From CAZYWA01 sp964650975 [NCBI: uncultured bacterium] (GTDB taxonomy: Bacteria > JADJOY01), in the NCBI GenBank assembly GCA_964650975.1, contig CAZYWA010000292.1, forward strand, positions 1 to 9,704: a stretch of 9,704 nt of DNA, in the 5' to 3' direction. Positions within the stretch are counted from its first letter, which is position 1; the number at the start of each line of letters is the position of its first letter. Below, one piece after another: positions 1 to 7,443 of this stretch. Made by a program: the position numbers and the translations under genes. The notes below the pieces were generated by a model, which worked only from the letters and a program-made list of their open reading frames with translations, was not told the DNA's origin and did not search any database.

Positions 1-605
1 TGACGCGCGACTCGTACGAGTCCGCGCGCGTCTCGACGTACGACGTTCTGATCAACGCGGCGATGCCCTCGAAGCGTTTCTGGGCGCGCGAGAATCCGCT
101 GGCCGATTTCCGTGAGACCGTCGACAAGACCGCGTGGCTGCTCGGCGAGTGGAAGTTCACGCGCATGGTGCAGCTCAGCTCGATCTCGGCGCGCACCCAG
201 CTCGATACGACGTACGGGCGGCACAAGGCGGCCGCGGAGGCGCTGTGCACCCGTGACGACGTGTGGATCGTCCGGCTCGGCCCGATGTTCGGCCGCGGCC
301 TGACGAAGGGTGTGCTGCTCGATCTGGCGAAGGGCGGACCGGTGTTCGTCGACGGCGAGAGCCGCTACGCGTTCGCCGACGTGGGGTTCGTCGGGCGCTG
401 GATCGCCGCGCGCCTCGACCGTGGAGGCGTCACGGAGCTGGGCGCCCGCAACTCGCTGCGGCTGCGCGATCTCGCGGAGCGCACCGGCCGGACGATCGAG
501 TTTCAGGGTCCGCTCGATCATCAGGAGCCGCTGGTACCGGAGCTGGATTTTCCCGACGCGCGCGACGTGCTGCCTCATTTCGACGCGCTCCGGCACGCGC
601 TCTGA
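1..605 (+). CDS. NAD(P)-dependent epimerase/dehydratase-like protein (extended SDR), 5' truncated
   Basis: The reading frame is open from position 3 to the TGA at 603-605, giving the last 200 residues; the start and the N-terminal dinucleotide-binding glycine motif lie outside the window. What is visible matches the second half of an extended short-chain dehydrogenase: a strand ending LINAA (residues 16-20 of the fragment), a strand with the catalytic-type serine (QLSSIS, 57-62), then YGRHK (71-75), the YXXXK catalytic pair, followed by VRLGPMFGRG (90-99), which resembles the post-catalytic 'R-x-x-x-x-yG-x-G' segment of sugar epimerases. Such enzymes use NAD(P) to epimerise, dehydrate or reduce sugar nucleotides and related substrates in the cytoplasm; the substrate cannot be read from this fragment. 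The downstream gene begins 19 bp after the stop on the same strand, so the two are probably co-transcribed. The superfamily call is fairly safe; any narrower function is not. An internal ATG at 63 is not the true start, because the homologous frame continues upstream. Confidence 0.8.
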   Translation, partial: TRDSYESARVSTYDVLINAAMPSKRFWARENPLADFRETVDKTAWLLGEWKFTRMVQLSSISARTQLDTTYGRHKAAAEALCTRDDVWIVRLGPMFGRGLTKGVLLDLAKGGPVFVDGESRYAFADVGFVGRWIAARLDRGGVTELGARNSLRLRDLAERTGRTIEFQGPLDHQEPLVPELDFPDARDVLPHFDALRHAL

Positions 606-624
606 GCTGGCCGCGGGTGCTGCG

Positions 625-2163
625 TTGAGCGATCGGCCGCGTCGAGCGTGGAGTGTGCTCCGCGACCTGACCGCGCGCGCCGTACCGTACGCGCTGGTAG
701 TGCCGTTCGCGGTCGCGCCGGTTCAGGTCGGCCTGTGGGGCCGCGCGTCCACCGCTGGCTTCGCGGCGACCGCGGCGCTGCTCGGGGCGATCGCTCTCTG
801 GCAGCATCGCGCGCGCCTTCGCTCGGTGCGCGGAGACGTCGTGTGGGTGCTGGGCGGCGCGGCGGTGGCGAGCTGGGTGTGGACCTACGAGTGGCCCGAC
901 GATCCGCTCTCGATGACGCTTGCGGCCGGTGTCGCGGCGGCTGGCTATGCGCTCACTCGGGCACGTCGCGAAGCATGGGCCGTGATGCTCACTCTGCTCG
1001 CCGGAGCTTGGCCGGTGAGCACCGTCCGCAGCCCGCCGATGGTGCTCTTTTACGTCGGGTCCGCGGTGGTGACCGCGCTGGCGCTGTCGGGCCATCGGGG
1101 CCACGCTCGATCGGCACTGATGGTCTCCGTCGCGACTTTTGCCTGGATCACCGGCTGGTGGGGCCTGGGGTTCTACATGGGTCGCCAGCTTCGGCTCGGA
1201 CCGACGGTCACTACGCAACCGGGCATTCGCGCGGCGCTGGACGAACCGAGCACCTACCGGCTCTTCGAAGCGCACGCGCGCTGGATCGCCGAATCGTGCG
1301 ACGGTCGATCGCTTCTCGCGGGCTACCCCGGCGGGCTGATGGCGGGCCCGCGTGCCACCCGAGAGCTCGAGCCGGTGGCGCTCGACGATGCCGGCCTGGG
1401 AATGCACCCCGACCTCGTGGACACGCAGCTTTTCGACTGCAACCGCGGCCGTGTCGTACTGCTGCTCGAGAGTCCCGTGGCTCTGGTGTTCGTCGGCGAC
1501 GGTGAGCGGGCGAGCGTGCGGGTCGCGTCGACGGGGGAGAGCGGCGCGGCGCGACGTGCGTGGCTGGCCGACGACGGCACCTTCTGGATCTACGTCCGCG
1601 GCGGCCCACACGGCGATTCCCTGCTCCACGTTCGCGACGACGGCAGCGTGCTCGCGACGCTGCCCGAGCCGGGAACGCTCTCGTGTCTGGTCGATACCGG
1701 CGACGAAACGCTGCTGCTCGAGGATCAGCGCGCGGTGCTGCGCGCCGGACGGCCGAGCGCGGCGGCGGTTGCGGCGACTCGTCAGGCGGACCCCTACGAG
1801 AGCACCTGTGCTCTCGTCGAGCGCGACGACGCGCTGGTGATTCCCCGCCTCGTCGACGACACGCTGCGCTGGTACGGCGTGCACGACGGCCATACCGCGG
1901 AGCTCGCGGTGGGTCGCGGGGTGCGCGGCGTGCACACGGTGCGCGATCGCGATCGAGAATGGCTGATGGCGGTTCAGTACTTGACGGGCGAGCTGTGGCT
2001 GATCGATCCCCGGGAGCATGCGATCCGGGCCCAGCTCACGATCGGCGATCGAGGACGGCGGCTCACCTTCTCGCGAGACGGCCTCCGTGCCTACGTGGTG
2101 ACGCGCTCGGGAGCGTTCCAGATCGACGTGCCAGCTCTGATCGAGAAGGGAAACCGCCCGTGA
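625..2163 (+). CDS. Polytopic membrane protein with periplasmic propeller-like domain (paralog 1 of 3)
   Basis: I do not recognise a named family. The frame is open far upstream inside the SDR gene, but the sensible start is TTG at 625 (512 aa); GTG at 655 (502 aa) is the alternative, and neither has a strong Shine-Dalgarno. From TTG the N-terminus is basic (SDRPRRAW), then about six or seven hydrophobic segments lie at roughly residues 20-38, 43-59, 72-89, 96-112, 116-132, 138-156 and 163-185. The remaining 320 residues are soluble and rich in short beta-strand patterns. They end with LTGELWLIDP, then RRLTFSRDGLRAYVV and SGAFQIDV, resembling the closing blades of the two proteins encoded next. 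Cysteines at 225 and 272 may correspond to those of the paralogs, but the full CX15C/CX6C set is absent, so it is the most divergent member. The stop overlaps the next start (GTGA), indicating translational coupling. The domain layout is reasonably sure; the function is unknown. Confidence 0.75.
   Translation: MSDRPRRAWSVLRDLTARAVPYALVVPFAVAPVQVGLWGRASTAGFAATAALLGAIALWQHRARLRSVRGDVVWVLGGAAVASWVWTYEWPDDPLSMTLAAGVAAAGYALTRARREAWAVMLTLLAGAWPVSTVRSPPMVLFYVGSAVVTALALSGHRGHARSALMVSVATFAWITGWWGLGFYMGRQLRLGPTVTTQPGIRAALDEPSTYRLFEAHARWIAESCDGRSLLAGYPGGLMAGPRATRELEPVALDDAGLGMHPDLVDTQLFDCNRGRVVLLLESPVALVFVGDGERASVRVASTGESGAARRAWLADDGTFWIYVRGGPHGDSLLHVRDDGSVLATLPEPGTLSCLVDTGDETLLLEDQRAVLRAGRPSAAAVAATRQADPYESTCALVERDDALVIPRLVDDTLRWYGVHDGHTAELAVGRGVRGVHTVRDRDREWLMAVQYLTGELWLIDPREHAIRAQLTIGDRGRRLTFSRDGLRAYVVTRSGAFQIDVPALIEKGNRP
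2143..2150 (+). promoter_or_regulatory. Ribosome binding site deciding the GTG start at 2160
   Basis: GAGAAGGG lies inside the end of the preceding gene with 9 nt between it and GTG 2160. It supports this GTG as the start of the second propeller protein rather than any upstream codon in the same open frame, which would fall inside the previous coding region. Confidence 0.5.
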
Positions 2164-3866
2164 AGCCTGGACCGGGTCGATCGGCGCGCGCGCGAGCCGT
2201 GGCTGTCGCGGGGTTCGTCGCATCGGCCTCTGCGCGCGCGGTGCTGGCCGCGGACACGGTCGCGACCTCCGGTGCTCACGGAGACGCTCCGTCCGGCTAC
2301 ACGTACAACAAGTGGGCGGTCCGGATGTTCACGTCCGGCATCCCGCTCATCCTGGCGCTCGGGTTCATCGTGGTGATCGTGGCGCGCTACGCGTTGCGGC
2401 GGCTGCGCGAGCGTCGCGCGTCGGGCGGCGGGCGCGGAACGAAATCGAGGCTTCGAAAGGGCGTCGAGGGCGCGCTGCTGGCGCTGATCGGGATCGGAGC
2501 GGCGCTGGCGATCCGGCCGTTCGCGGTGCTCGCGTTTCAATTCCTCGCGGTGCCGATCGCGGTGGCGGGCGGGTTGCTGGCGATCGTCTATTTCCGGTTG
2601 CGCAGGTCCGGGAGGGAACGGGCGATTCACCGGCTCAAGCTGGTGGCCGGGATCGGTTTCCCGGTGGGCGTGGTGTTCGGCGTGTTCGCCTTCTATTTCG
2701 GTGTGCGCGCCGACTGCGACCGGATCCGGGCCAGCACCCGGCTGCGCCCCATCCTGAGCGCCTGCCAGACCGATCTCGAGGGCTGGGTGCGCGGTCTCGG
2801 CACGCCGCCCCGCTGCGAGGGCGACGAGATCGTGTTCGAGCCGCGCACCGTGTTCCCGTCCTCCGATCGCTCCGCCTATTACCTGGGTTTCGGCTACCTC
2901 GACTTCACGTGTCCCGAGCCGATGGTCAAGGTGGATCGCGCGAGCCACGAGCCCAAGCACGCGATCTGGATGTACTCGCCTTGGAAGGGCTCGTGTCCCC
3001 GCGGCAGCGGTCGCTGCGTGCTCCCTTCGTTCCAGGCGCGCAGCCTGCTGGTGGTGGACGACCTCCACGATCGCCTCGAGGAGGAGATCAAGCTCTACGA
3101 ATTCATGCCGTCGTTCCTGGTCGAGGACACGCGCAACGGCACGGTGTACCTGCCGTCGAAGCCGGCGGCCGGAAGCTGGGTGGACACCAGTCGCGAGGTG
3201 GTGTTCCACCCGCTCGAGGCGCCGGTCCGGAAGTGGCCGGTCGAGGGATCGTTGCCGGGCGTCGAGTGCACCAACTGCGATCTGATGGTGGCCTGGCACG
3301 CCGGCACGTCGGCGGTCGATCTGGCCACCTCGATCGAGCCGCGCGTTTCGGGTGGCGTGGGCTTCGTGGCGCTCCATCCCGAGGGCCGCTATCTGCTCTA
3401 CGGCGATGCGGTACCGCGCCGCAGCCTGCTGGTTTTTCCGCTCGACGGCCGGAAGCCCTTTCCGCTGGTGTTCGATTGGCTCACGTACTTCCGCACCTTC
3501 GGAGTCATCAACGGCGCGGCCTTCGATCCGGATCGAAACGAGTTCTACGTGACCTTCTCGCTGGGAGGAGAGCTGGGGGTGTTCGACGCCACCACGTTCG
3601 CGCCCAAGCGTACGATCCCGCTCGAGCTGGGCGTCCGCGAGATCGCGTTCGACCGGCGCCGCCGACTGCTCTACGTCGGCTGCTACGTGAGCGGGGACGT
3701 GGTGGTGTACGACGTCGACCACGCGAGCGTGAAGGAGCGGATCTACGTGGGGCCCAAGATGCGGCACCTGTCGCTCGACGAGGATCTGGACGTGCTGCTG
3801 GTGGCGTCGAAAGCAGGCTTTTTCGAGATCCCACTGGCGGGGCTCGAAACGCGACCCTCGGGTTGA
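2160..3866 (+). CDS. Polytopic membrane protein with YVTN-like beta-propeller domain (paralog 2 of 3)
   Basis: This is a 568-aa protein starting at GTG 2160, chosen because it overlaps the previous stop by 4 bp (GTGA), has an SD-like GAGAAGGG 9 nt upstream, and is followed at once by a signal-like N-terminus (basic residues, hydrophobic 12-30, possible cleavage after AVLA at 30). Hydrophobic segments follow at about 58-78, 103-122, 123-145 and 160-181. The rest should be periplasmic. It carries C186-X15-C202, C279-X6-C286 and a CXXC at 370-373 that lacks the heme histidine. From about residue 467 two blades of roughly 42 residues repeat the pattern GELGVFDATTF...LLYVGCY and GDVVVYDVDHA...LLVASK, closing with AGFFEIPL; this is the YVTN/NHL-type propeller pattern. 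It aligns along its length with the next gene product (RPFAV in a helix, ADC...R.R...S.CQ, the CX6C pair, the closing blade). No catalytic site is evident; a scaffold, sensor or redox-partner role is possible. Confidence 0.8.
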   Translation: MKPGPGRSARARAVAVAGFVASASARAVLAADTVATSGAHGDAPSGYTYNKWAVRMFTSGIPLILALGFIVVIVARYALRRLRERRASGGGRGTKSRLRKGVEGALLALIGIGAALAIRPFAVLAFQFLAVPIAVAGGLLAIVYFRLRRSGRERAIHRLKLVAGIGFPVGVVFGVFAFYFGVRADCDRIRASTRLRPILSACQTDLEGWVRGLGTPPRCEGDEIVFEPRTVFPSSDRSAYYLGFGYLDFTCPEPMVKVDRASHEPKHAIWMYSPWKGSCPRGSGRCVLPSFQARSLLVVDDLHDRLEEEIKLYEFMPSFLVEDTRNGTVYLPSKPAAGSWVDTSREVVFHPLEAPVRKWPVEGSLPGVECTNCDLMVAWHAGTSAVDLATSIEPRVSGGVGFVALHPEGRYLLYGDAVPRRSLLVFPLDGRKPFPLVFDWLTYFRTFGVINGAAFDPDRNEFYVTFSLGGELGVFDATTFAPKRTIPLELGVREIAFDRRRRLLYVGCYVSGDVVVYDVDHASVKERIYVGPKMRHLSLDEDLDVLLVASKAGFFEIPLAGLETRPSG

Positions 3867-3887
3867 CCGCGAATCAGAGCGAGGAGC

Positions 3888-3892
3888 GGGAG
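3888..3892 (+). promoter_or_regulatory. Ribosome binding site for the ATG at 3900
   Basis: GGGAG lies 7 nt before ATG 3900, with a second purine-rich GAGGAG at 3881-3886. Together they make this ATG the convincing start of the third propeller gene. The rest of the 33-bp gap after the previous stop shows no hairpin or promoter, consistent with one transcript. Confidence 0.5.
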
Positions 3893-3899
3893 CGCGGCC

Positions 3900-5390
3900 A
3901 TGCCCAACATCGCGATGCTGGCGCTCGCGATCGGCATCTTCCTGCCGACGCTGCTGCTCGCGACGCGCCTCGGCCGCGCTCGCTGGTTACCCGCGCGCAT
4001 CCTCCGTGCGCTGCTCAAGTCGCTGCGCCTGCTCAGCATCGTGATCCTGGTGCTGGGCTTCCGGCCGTTCGCGGTCGCGTTCGCCGAGACCTATCCGTTC
4101 ACGGCCGTGGGTGTCGCGGTGCTCGGATTGGTGCCGGCCGTGCGTGGCCGCAAGACCGCCCGAGCTCGAGTGCTGACCGCGTCGATCGGTCTGGTGGCGA
4201 TCTTCACGCCGGTGCTGATCGTGTGGATGAGCTTCTTCAACATCCACTACGACTACGCCGCCGACTGCGCGAAGGTGGCAGAGGTGCCGCGCATCCGGCT
4301 GCTCTTCAGCCAGTGTCAGCCCGGCTGGGCGGACGAGGTGCGGAAGGCGATCGGTACGGACGCCAAGCTCACCAACGCGCGGCACAGCCGCGTGACCTTC
4401 CAGGCCGCGGACCCGGACTACCTCTATCTCGGTACCGGGCTCGAGGAGAATCGGGATCGCGACCACGTGCTGGTGCGACTGCACGTGCCCACCGCGACCG
4501 TCGATCGCATCTACGCGACCAGTGCCGTCTTCGGCGGCGGTTGCGATCCCGAGACCAAGCGTTGCCTGGCGCTGCTTTCCGCGGACTCCGCGTATCTGGT
4601 GATCGACGACGTGACCGGCGCCATCGTCGCGCGCGGCGATCTGCCGGCCCGTCCCCGGTTCGCCGGGATTCACGATCACTGGGGAATGATGGCGCTCTCC
4701 GGCCCACCGCACGTGGCGCGCGTGGACCTCTCGACCGGAGAGTGGTCTCCACCGCCAGCGCCCGTGGCCGACGCGATCCTCGCCAACATGGGCGAGCCGG
4801 GCTACGGCTACCTCGGTAACGACCGCGCGGCCGACGACGTGTTCGTGTGCTCGGACGAGCCGAGCATGAGCACGATGTGGCCGGAGCACCTCGAGCCGGA
4901 GCGGATCCGCGAGTGGGGAAGGCCCGGCCCGATCGCGCGGGTGTCGTTCGACTTCGCGCACGTCCGCTTCGGCACACTGCCACTCGCCGACGGGTTCTGG
5001 TCGCTGCTGATGTGCAACGGGCTCGTCGCCGAGCGCGATCGGAACCGCCTCTACTTCGTGGCGACGCTGGCCGGCGAGGTGCTGGTGCTCGACTACGACA
5101 CGTTCGAGCCGCGCGGACGCATCCCGCTGGCGGTGGGTGTGCGCAGCGGCGATCTCGACCGCGCGGGGCGGCGGCTCTTCATCCCCAACTACGCGACCGG
5201 GTGGATGTCGGTGGTCGATCTGGAGTCGCTGCGCGAGGTCGACCGGTTGTTCGTCGGTCGCGGCGGACGGTGGGTCGAGTACGACTCGCGCCGGGACGTG
5301 GTGTACGTGGCGTCACGCGCCGGTTTCCTGGAGGTGGACGTCCACGGACTGGGCGTCACGGGCACGCCGGTCACGGGCGCGCCGCACTGA
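3900..5390 (+). CDS. Polytopic membrane protein with YVTN-like beta-propeller domain (paralog 3 of 3)
   Basis: This is a 496-aa protein with an ATG start and a good ribosome binding site. Hydrophobic segments lie at about 4-21, 40-62, 66-81 and 91-113, so an even number of helices and both ends on the same side, or an N-terminal signal anchor with a periplasmic C-terminus, are possible. The soluble part begins near residue 115 with ADC123-X15-C139Q, then C215-X6-C222, matching the previous protein in spacing and context. The final blades read GEVLVLDYDTFEPRGRIPLA, RRLFIPNY, then GWMSVVDLESL and VVYVASRAGFLEVDV, the same closing pattern as its upstream neighbour. It lacks the CXXC that the neighbour has at 370-373. 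The last codons carry a duplicated VTGTP/VTGAP, and the 3' end overlaps the convergent cytochrome gene by 20 bp, leaving no room for a terminator outside the coding sequences. The function is unknown; the family relationship within the trio is well supported. Confidence 0.82.
   Translation: MPNIAMLALAIGIFLPTLLLATRLGRARWLPARILRALLKSLRLLSIVILVLGFRPFAVAFAETYPFTAVGVAVLGLVPAVRGRKTARARVLTASIGLVAIFTPVLIVWMSFFNIHYDYAADCAKVAEVPRIRLLFSQCQPGWADEVRKAIGTDAKLTNARHSRVTFQAADPDYLYLGTGLEENRDRDHVLVRLHVPTATVDRIYATSAVFGGGCDPETKRCLALLSADSAYLVIDDVTGAIVARGDLPARPRFAGIHDHWGMMALSGPPHVARVDLSTGEWSPPPAPVADAILANMGEPGYGYLGNDRAADDVFVCSDEPSMSTMWPEHLEPERIREWGRPGPIARVSFDFAHVRFGTLPLADGFWSLLMCNGLVAERDRNRLYFVATLAGEVLVLDYDTFEPRGRIPLAVGVRSGDLDRAGRRLFIPNYATGWMSVVDLESLREVDRLFVGRGGRWVEYDSRRDVVYVASRAGFLEVDVHGLGVTGTPVTGAPH
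5355..5384. repeat. 15-bp tandem duplication spanning two convergent gene ends
   Basis: GTCACGGGCACGCCG at 5355-5369 is followed directly by GTCACGGGCGCGCCG at 5370-5384, 14 of 15 bases identical. On the plus strand it encodes VTGTP then VTGAP, just before the last codon of the third propeller gene. On the minus strand the second unit supplies the TGA (5371-5373) that ends the cytochrome gene. Because the unit is a multiple of three, gain or loss keeps both frames, and the first unit holds the same in-frame stop (5356-5358). Confidence 0.8.
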
Positions 5391-7443
5391 GCGCCACCCG
5401 CTCCTGGAAGAACGTCCGGGCCACTTCCGCGGCGGGTAGTGGTGTCGAGCTCGCGAACTCGGGGCCGTACGCCCATTCGACGAACTCCGGGTTGAGCTCG
5501 CGATAGAGCCAGCGCGCTCGCACCGACACGAAGCCGCCCGCGTTGGCCGGGATTGGCACCTGGAAGGCGTCGTCCGCGGACTCGCCAAGCGCGATCGCCC
5601 GCTCGATCACCTCGTGGTCCATGTCCCACACTCGATAGCGATCGATCGGCTGGCCGTGGGCGTCCACGGCGTGGCCACCGAGGCGGTGCGCGTCGGCGGG
5701 CACGCGGCCCGAGTCATCGAGAAAGCCGCTCCGAAAGATCTCGCGGCCGGTGCCGTCGAGCACGCTCAGCTCGAGCCACACCTCTAGGAGATCCATCGGG
5801 CCCGCCGGAAATCCGTGATTCACGAGCTCGTTCCTGGTGCGGACGTGGAATCGCCACGCCTGTCCCGCGACCGGTGGAGCTTCGCTCTCGACGTGTGCGT
5901 CGACGTAGAAGAAGCCTCGCCGCCGCGCGTCGCTCAGCTCCGGCCGCTCGGGGTCGACGCCGTAGTCGTGGTTCGGGACGTTGTCGCGCAAGAGCTCGCT
6001 GCTCAGCCATCGCGCGGTGAGCGCGGCGGATTCGGCATCTCCGAGCACCACCGGCAGCGTCACGTTCGATCCGAGGAAACGGTGGCTGCGCGCGGTCGAC
6101 TCGCGTGCGGGCTCGGTGACCACGATCTGCGCGGCGGCCTGGCTCGGGTGATCCAGATCGCCACGAGGAGGCATGTGACACGTGATGCAGCCGGGCTCCG
6201 GGGCGCTTCGGTGGATCTGCGCGCCGTGGCACACGAGGCACGCGCCGTCGCTCGACAGGATCGCGGGCTCGAGCGCGCGGCCGTGCGCTCGCGGGTTGAG
6301 CCAGATCAAGAGCCGGGTCCACCGGTCGACCTCGGCGCCGCTGGTCTCGGCGCGGGCGAACGGCTCGAGGCGCACCGGGTCGAGGGCCAGTGTGAGCACC
6401 GACGCATGGCGTCCCTCGGCGAGCCGCGCCGAGCGCATTGCATGGCACGCGGTGCAGGCCAGGCCCTGGTCGGCCGAAAGATCGATCCGCGAGGGATCGG
6501 TGCGAGCGAGCGCCCCCGGATCGTGACAGCCGAAGCAGATCGGTGTCTCTTGTGCACCCCGCTCGGAGGCGAGCAGCTCCAGACTGCGCCGCATGTGCGG
6601 CGGTTGCATGGAACGCGCGTGGCTCGAGCGCGTGTGATCGCTCACCACGTCCGGGTGGCAGCCCGCCGGGCCGCCGCAGCTTCGCGAGATCGCGAGCAGC
6701 GCGGGATCGATCGCGAGCGGCAGCGGGTCGCGCTCGTCCACGGGCCGCTCCGCGAGAGGGACCGTGGACAGGTGCAGCGTCATCGGCCGTGGCGCGCGCA
6801 GCGCGGCGACGCCGTGCGCCGCACCCGCGATCGTCGCCGCGAACGCGAGAACCACGCCGAGGGCGGCACCTGCTCGCTCCGTTGCCCCGGAGAACCGCGC
6901 GCGCAGCCTGCGCTCGGCGAGCGCCCAAGTCCCGATTCCGACCATCGCGAGACCGAACACGCGATGAACCAGGAACGTGAGCGAGGCCCCGGCCGAAGCT
7001 CCCCCGAGCGCAGCCACCACCAGCACCGGACCGGTGGCGGCGCACGTGGCCCACAACAGCAGATGGACGATCTCCAGCACCGTCGCCCGCCGCCACACCA
7101 CGCGCGCGATCCAGCGCCGGAGCCCGAGCCACAGCACCGTTCCGGACACCACCACCGACACGATCAGCACCGCGCCCAGCGACGGCGCGATGTTCCCGGA
7201 CGGCAAATGCGGCAGCAGAAAGCCGCACAGGATGAGCGTCATGCCCGCGACGGCGGTGAGCGGCGCGAGCTCCGGCAGCTCGCGGCGCAAGTGGCGGAAG
7301 AGCCCGCGTAGCGCCGCAGGAACGAACAGCACGGCAAGCAATCCGTGAGCGGCGAGCGCCAGCCGGTAGGCGTGCGCCCAGTCGGGATCGAGCGCGATCC
7401 AGAGTCCGGTCGCGAAGACCAGGAGGATGCCGGACACCGTCAC
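5371..7443 (-). CDS. Membrane-anchored multiheme cytochrome c with C-terminal beta-rich domain
   Basis: This is a 690-aa protein. The GTG start at 7443 overlaps the upstream gene's stop as GTGA and has GAGGG 6 nt before it. Seven hydrophobic segments lie at about 3-20, 26-48, 62-80, 88-108, 121-145, 154-174 and 192-214, several with histidines (H33, H79, H127, H160, H210) that could bind heme b or quinone. A periplasmic cytochrome domain follows: canonical CXXCH sites at 303-307 (CFGCH), 330-334 (CTACH), 402-406 (CLVCH) and 419-423 (CITCH), plus an unusual CX5CH at 256-263. The order 'CH, D-H-x-x-S-S-H, CXXCH-D-P, CXXCH' resembles cytochrome c554-like multiheme families. Residues from about 450 to 690 form a beta-rich domain without heme sites (HRFLGSNVTLP, NHGFPAGP, then alternating hydrophobic strands). 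It probably passes electrons between membrane quinones and a periplasmic partner. The cytochrome call is sure; the partner and direction are not. Confidence 0.87.
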   Translation of the reverse strand: MTVSGILLVFATGLWIALDPDWAHAYRLALAAHGLLAVLFVPAALRGLFRHLRRELPELAPLTAVAGMTLILCGFLLPHLPSGNIAPSLGAVLIVSVVVSGTVLWLGLRRWIARVVWRRATVLEIVHLLLWATCAATGPVLVVAALGGASAGASLTFLVHRVFGLAMVGIGTWALAERRLRARFSGATERAGAALGVVLAFAATIAGAAHGVAALRAPRPMTLHLSTVPLAERPVDERDPLPLAIDPALLAISRSCGGPAGCHPDVVSDHTRSSHARSMQPPHMRRSLELLASERGAQETPICFGCHDPGALARTDPSRIDLSADQGLACTACHAMRSARLAEGRHASVLTLALDPVRLEPFARAETSGAEVDRWTRLLIWLNPRAHGRALEPAILSSDGACLVCHGAQIHRSAPEPGCITCHMPPRGDLDHPSQAAAQIVVTEPARESTARSHRFLGSNVTLPVVLGDAESAALTARWLSSELLRDNVPNHDYGVDPERPELSDARRRGFFYVDAHVESEAPPVAGQAWRFHVRTRNELVNHGFPAGPMDLLEVWLELSVLDGTGREIFRSGFLDDSGRVPADAHRLGGHAVDAHGQPIDRYRVWDMDHEVIERAIALGESADDAFQVPIPANAGGFVSVRARWLYRELNPEFVEWAYGPEFASSTPLPAAEVARTFFQERVALSAARP

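Noticed and set aside
430-2223. Long minus-strand open frame opposite the first propeller gene (597 codons)
   Set aside because: Its translation is dominated by Arg, Ala, His, Pro and Gln, has no membrane segments or motifs, and lies fully under a plus-strand protein with clear helices. It is a shadow frame typical of high-GC DNA.
3267-3278. CXXC in the second propeller protein considered as a heme c site
   Set aside because: The motif reads CTNCD, without the histidine required for heme c attachment, so it is noted only as a possible thiol or metal site.
2091-3767. Long minus-strand open frame (558 codons) opposite the second propeller gene
   Set aside because: Low-complexity composition rich in His, Arg and Glu, and no motif; the plus-strand frame has a signal-like start, helices and blade repeats.
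2312-4819. Very long plus-strand open frame (835 codons) crossing two propeller genes
   Set aside because: It is extremely rich in Arg and Gly, has no recognisable domain, and runs through the junction of two well-supported genes in another frame.
5352-5368. Short hairpin (GGCGT/ACGCC, 7-nt loop) near the end of the third propeller gene
   Set aside because: The stem is only 5 bp, lies inside coding sequence and has no T-run, so it is not a credible terminator.
5815-7311. Plus-strand open frame (498 codons) opposite the downstream cytochrome
   Set aside because: The minus-strand frame holds four CXXCH motifs and membrane helices; the plus-strand translation is Arg-rich with no domain.
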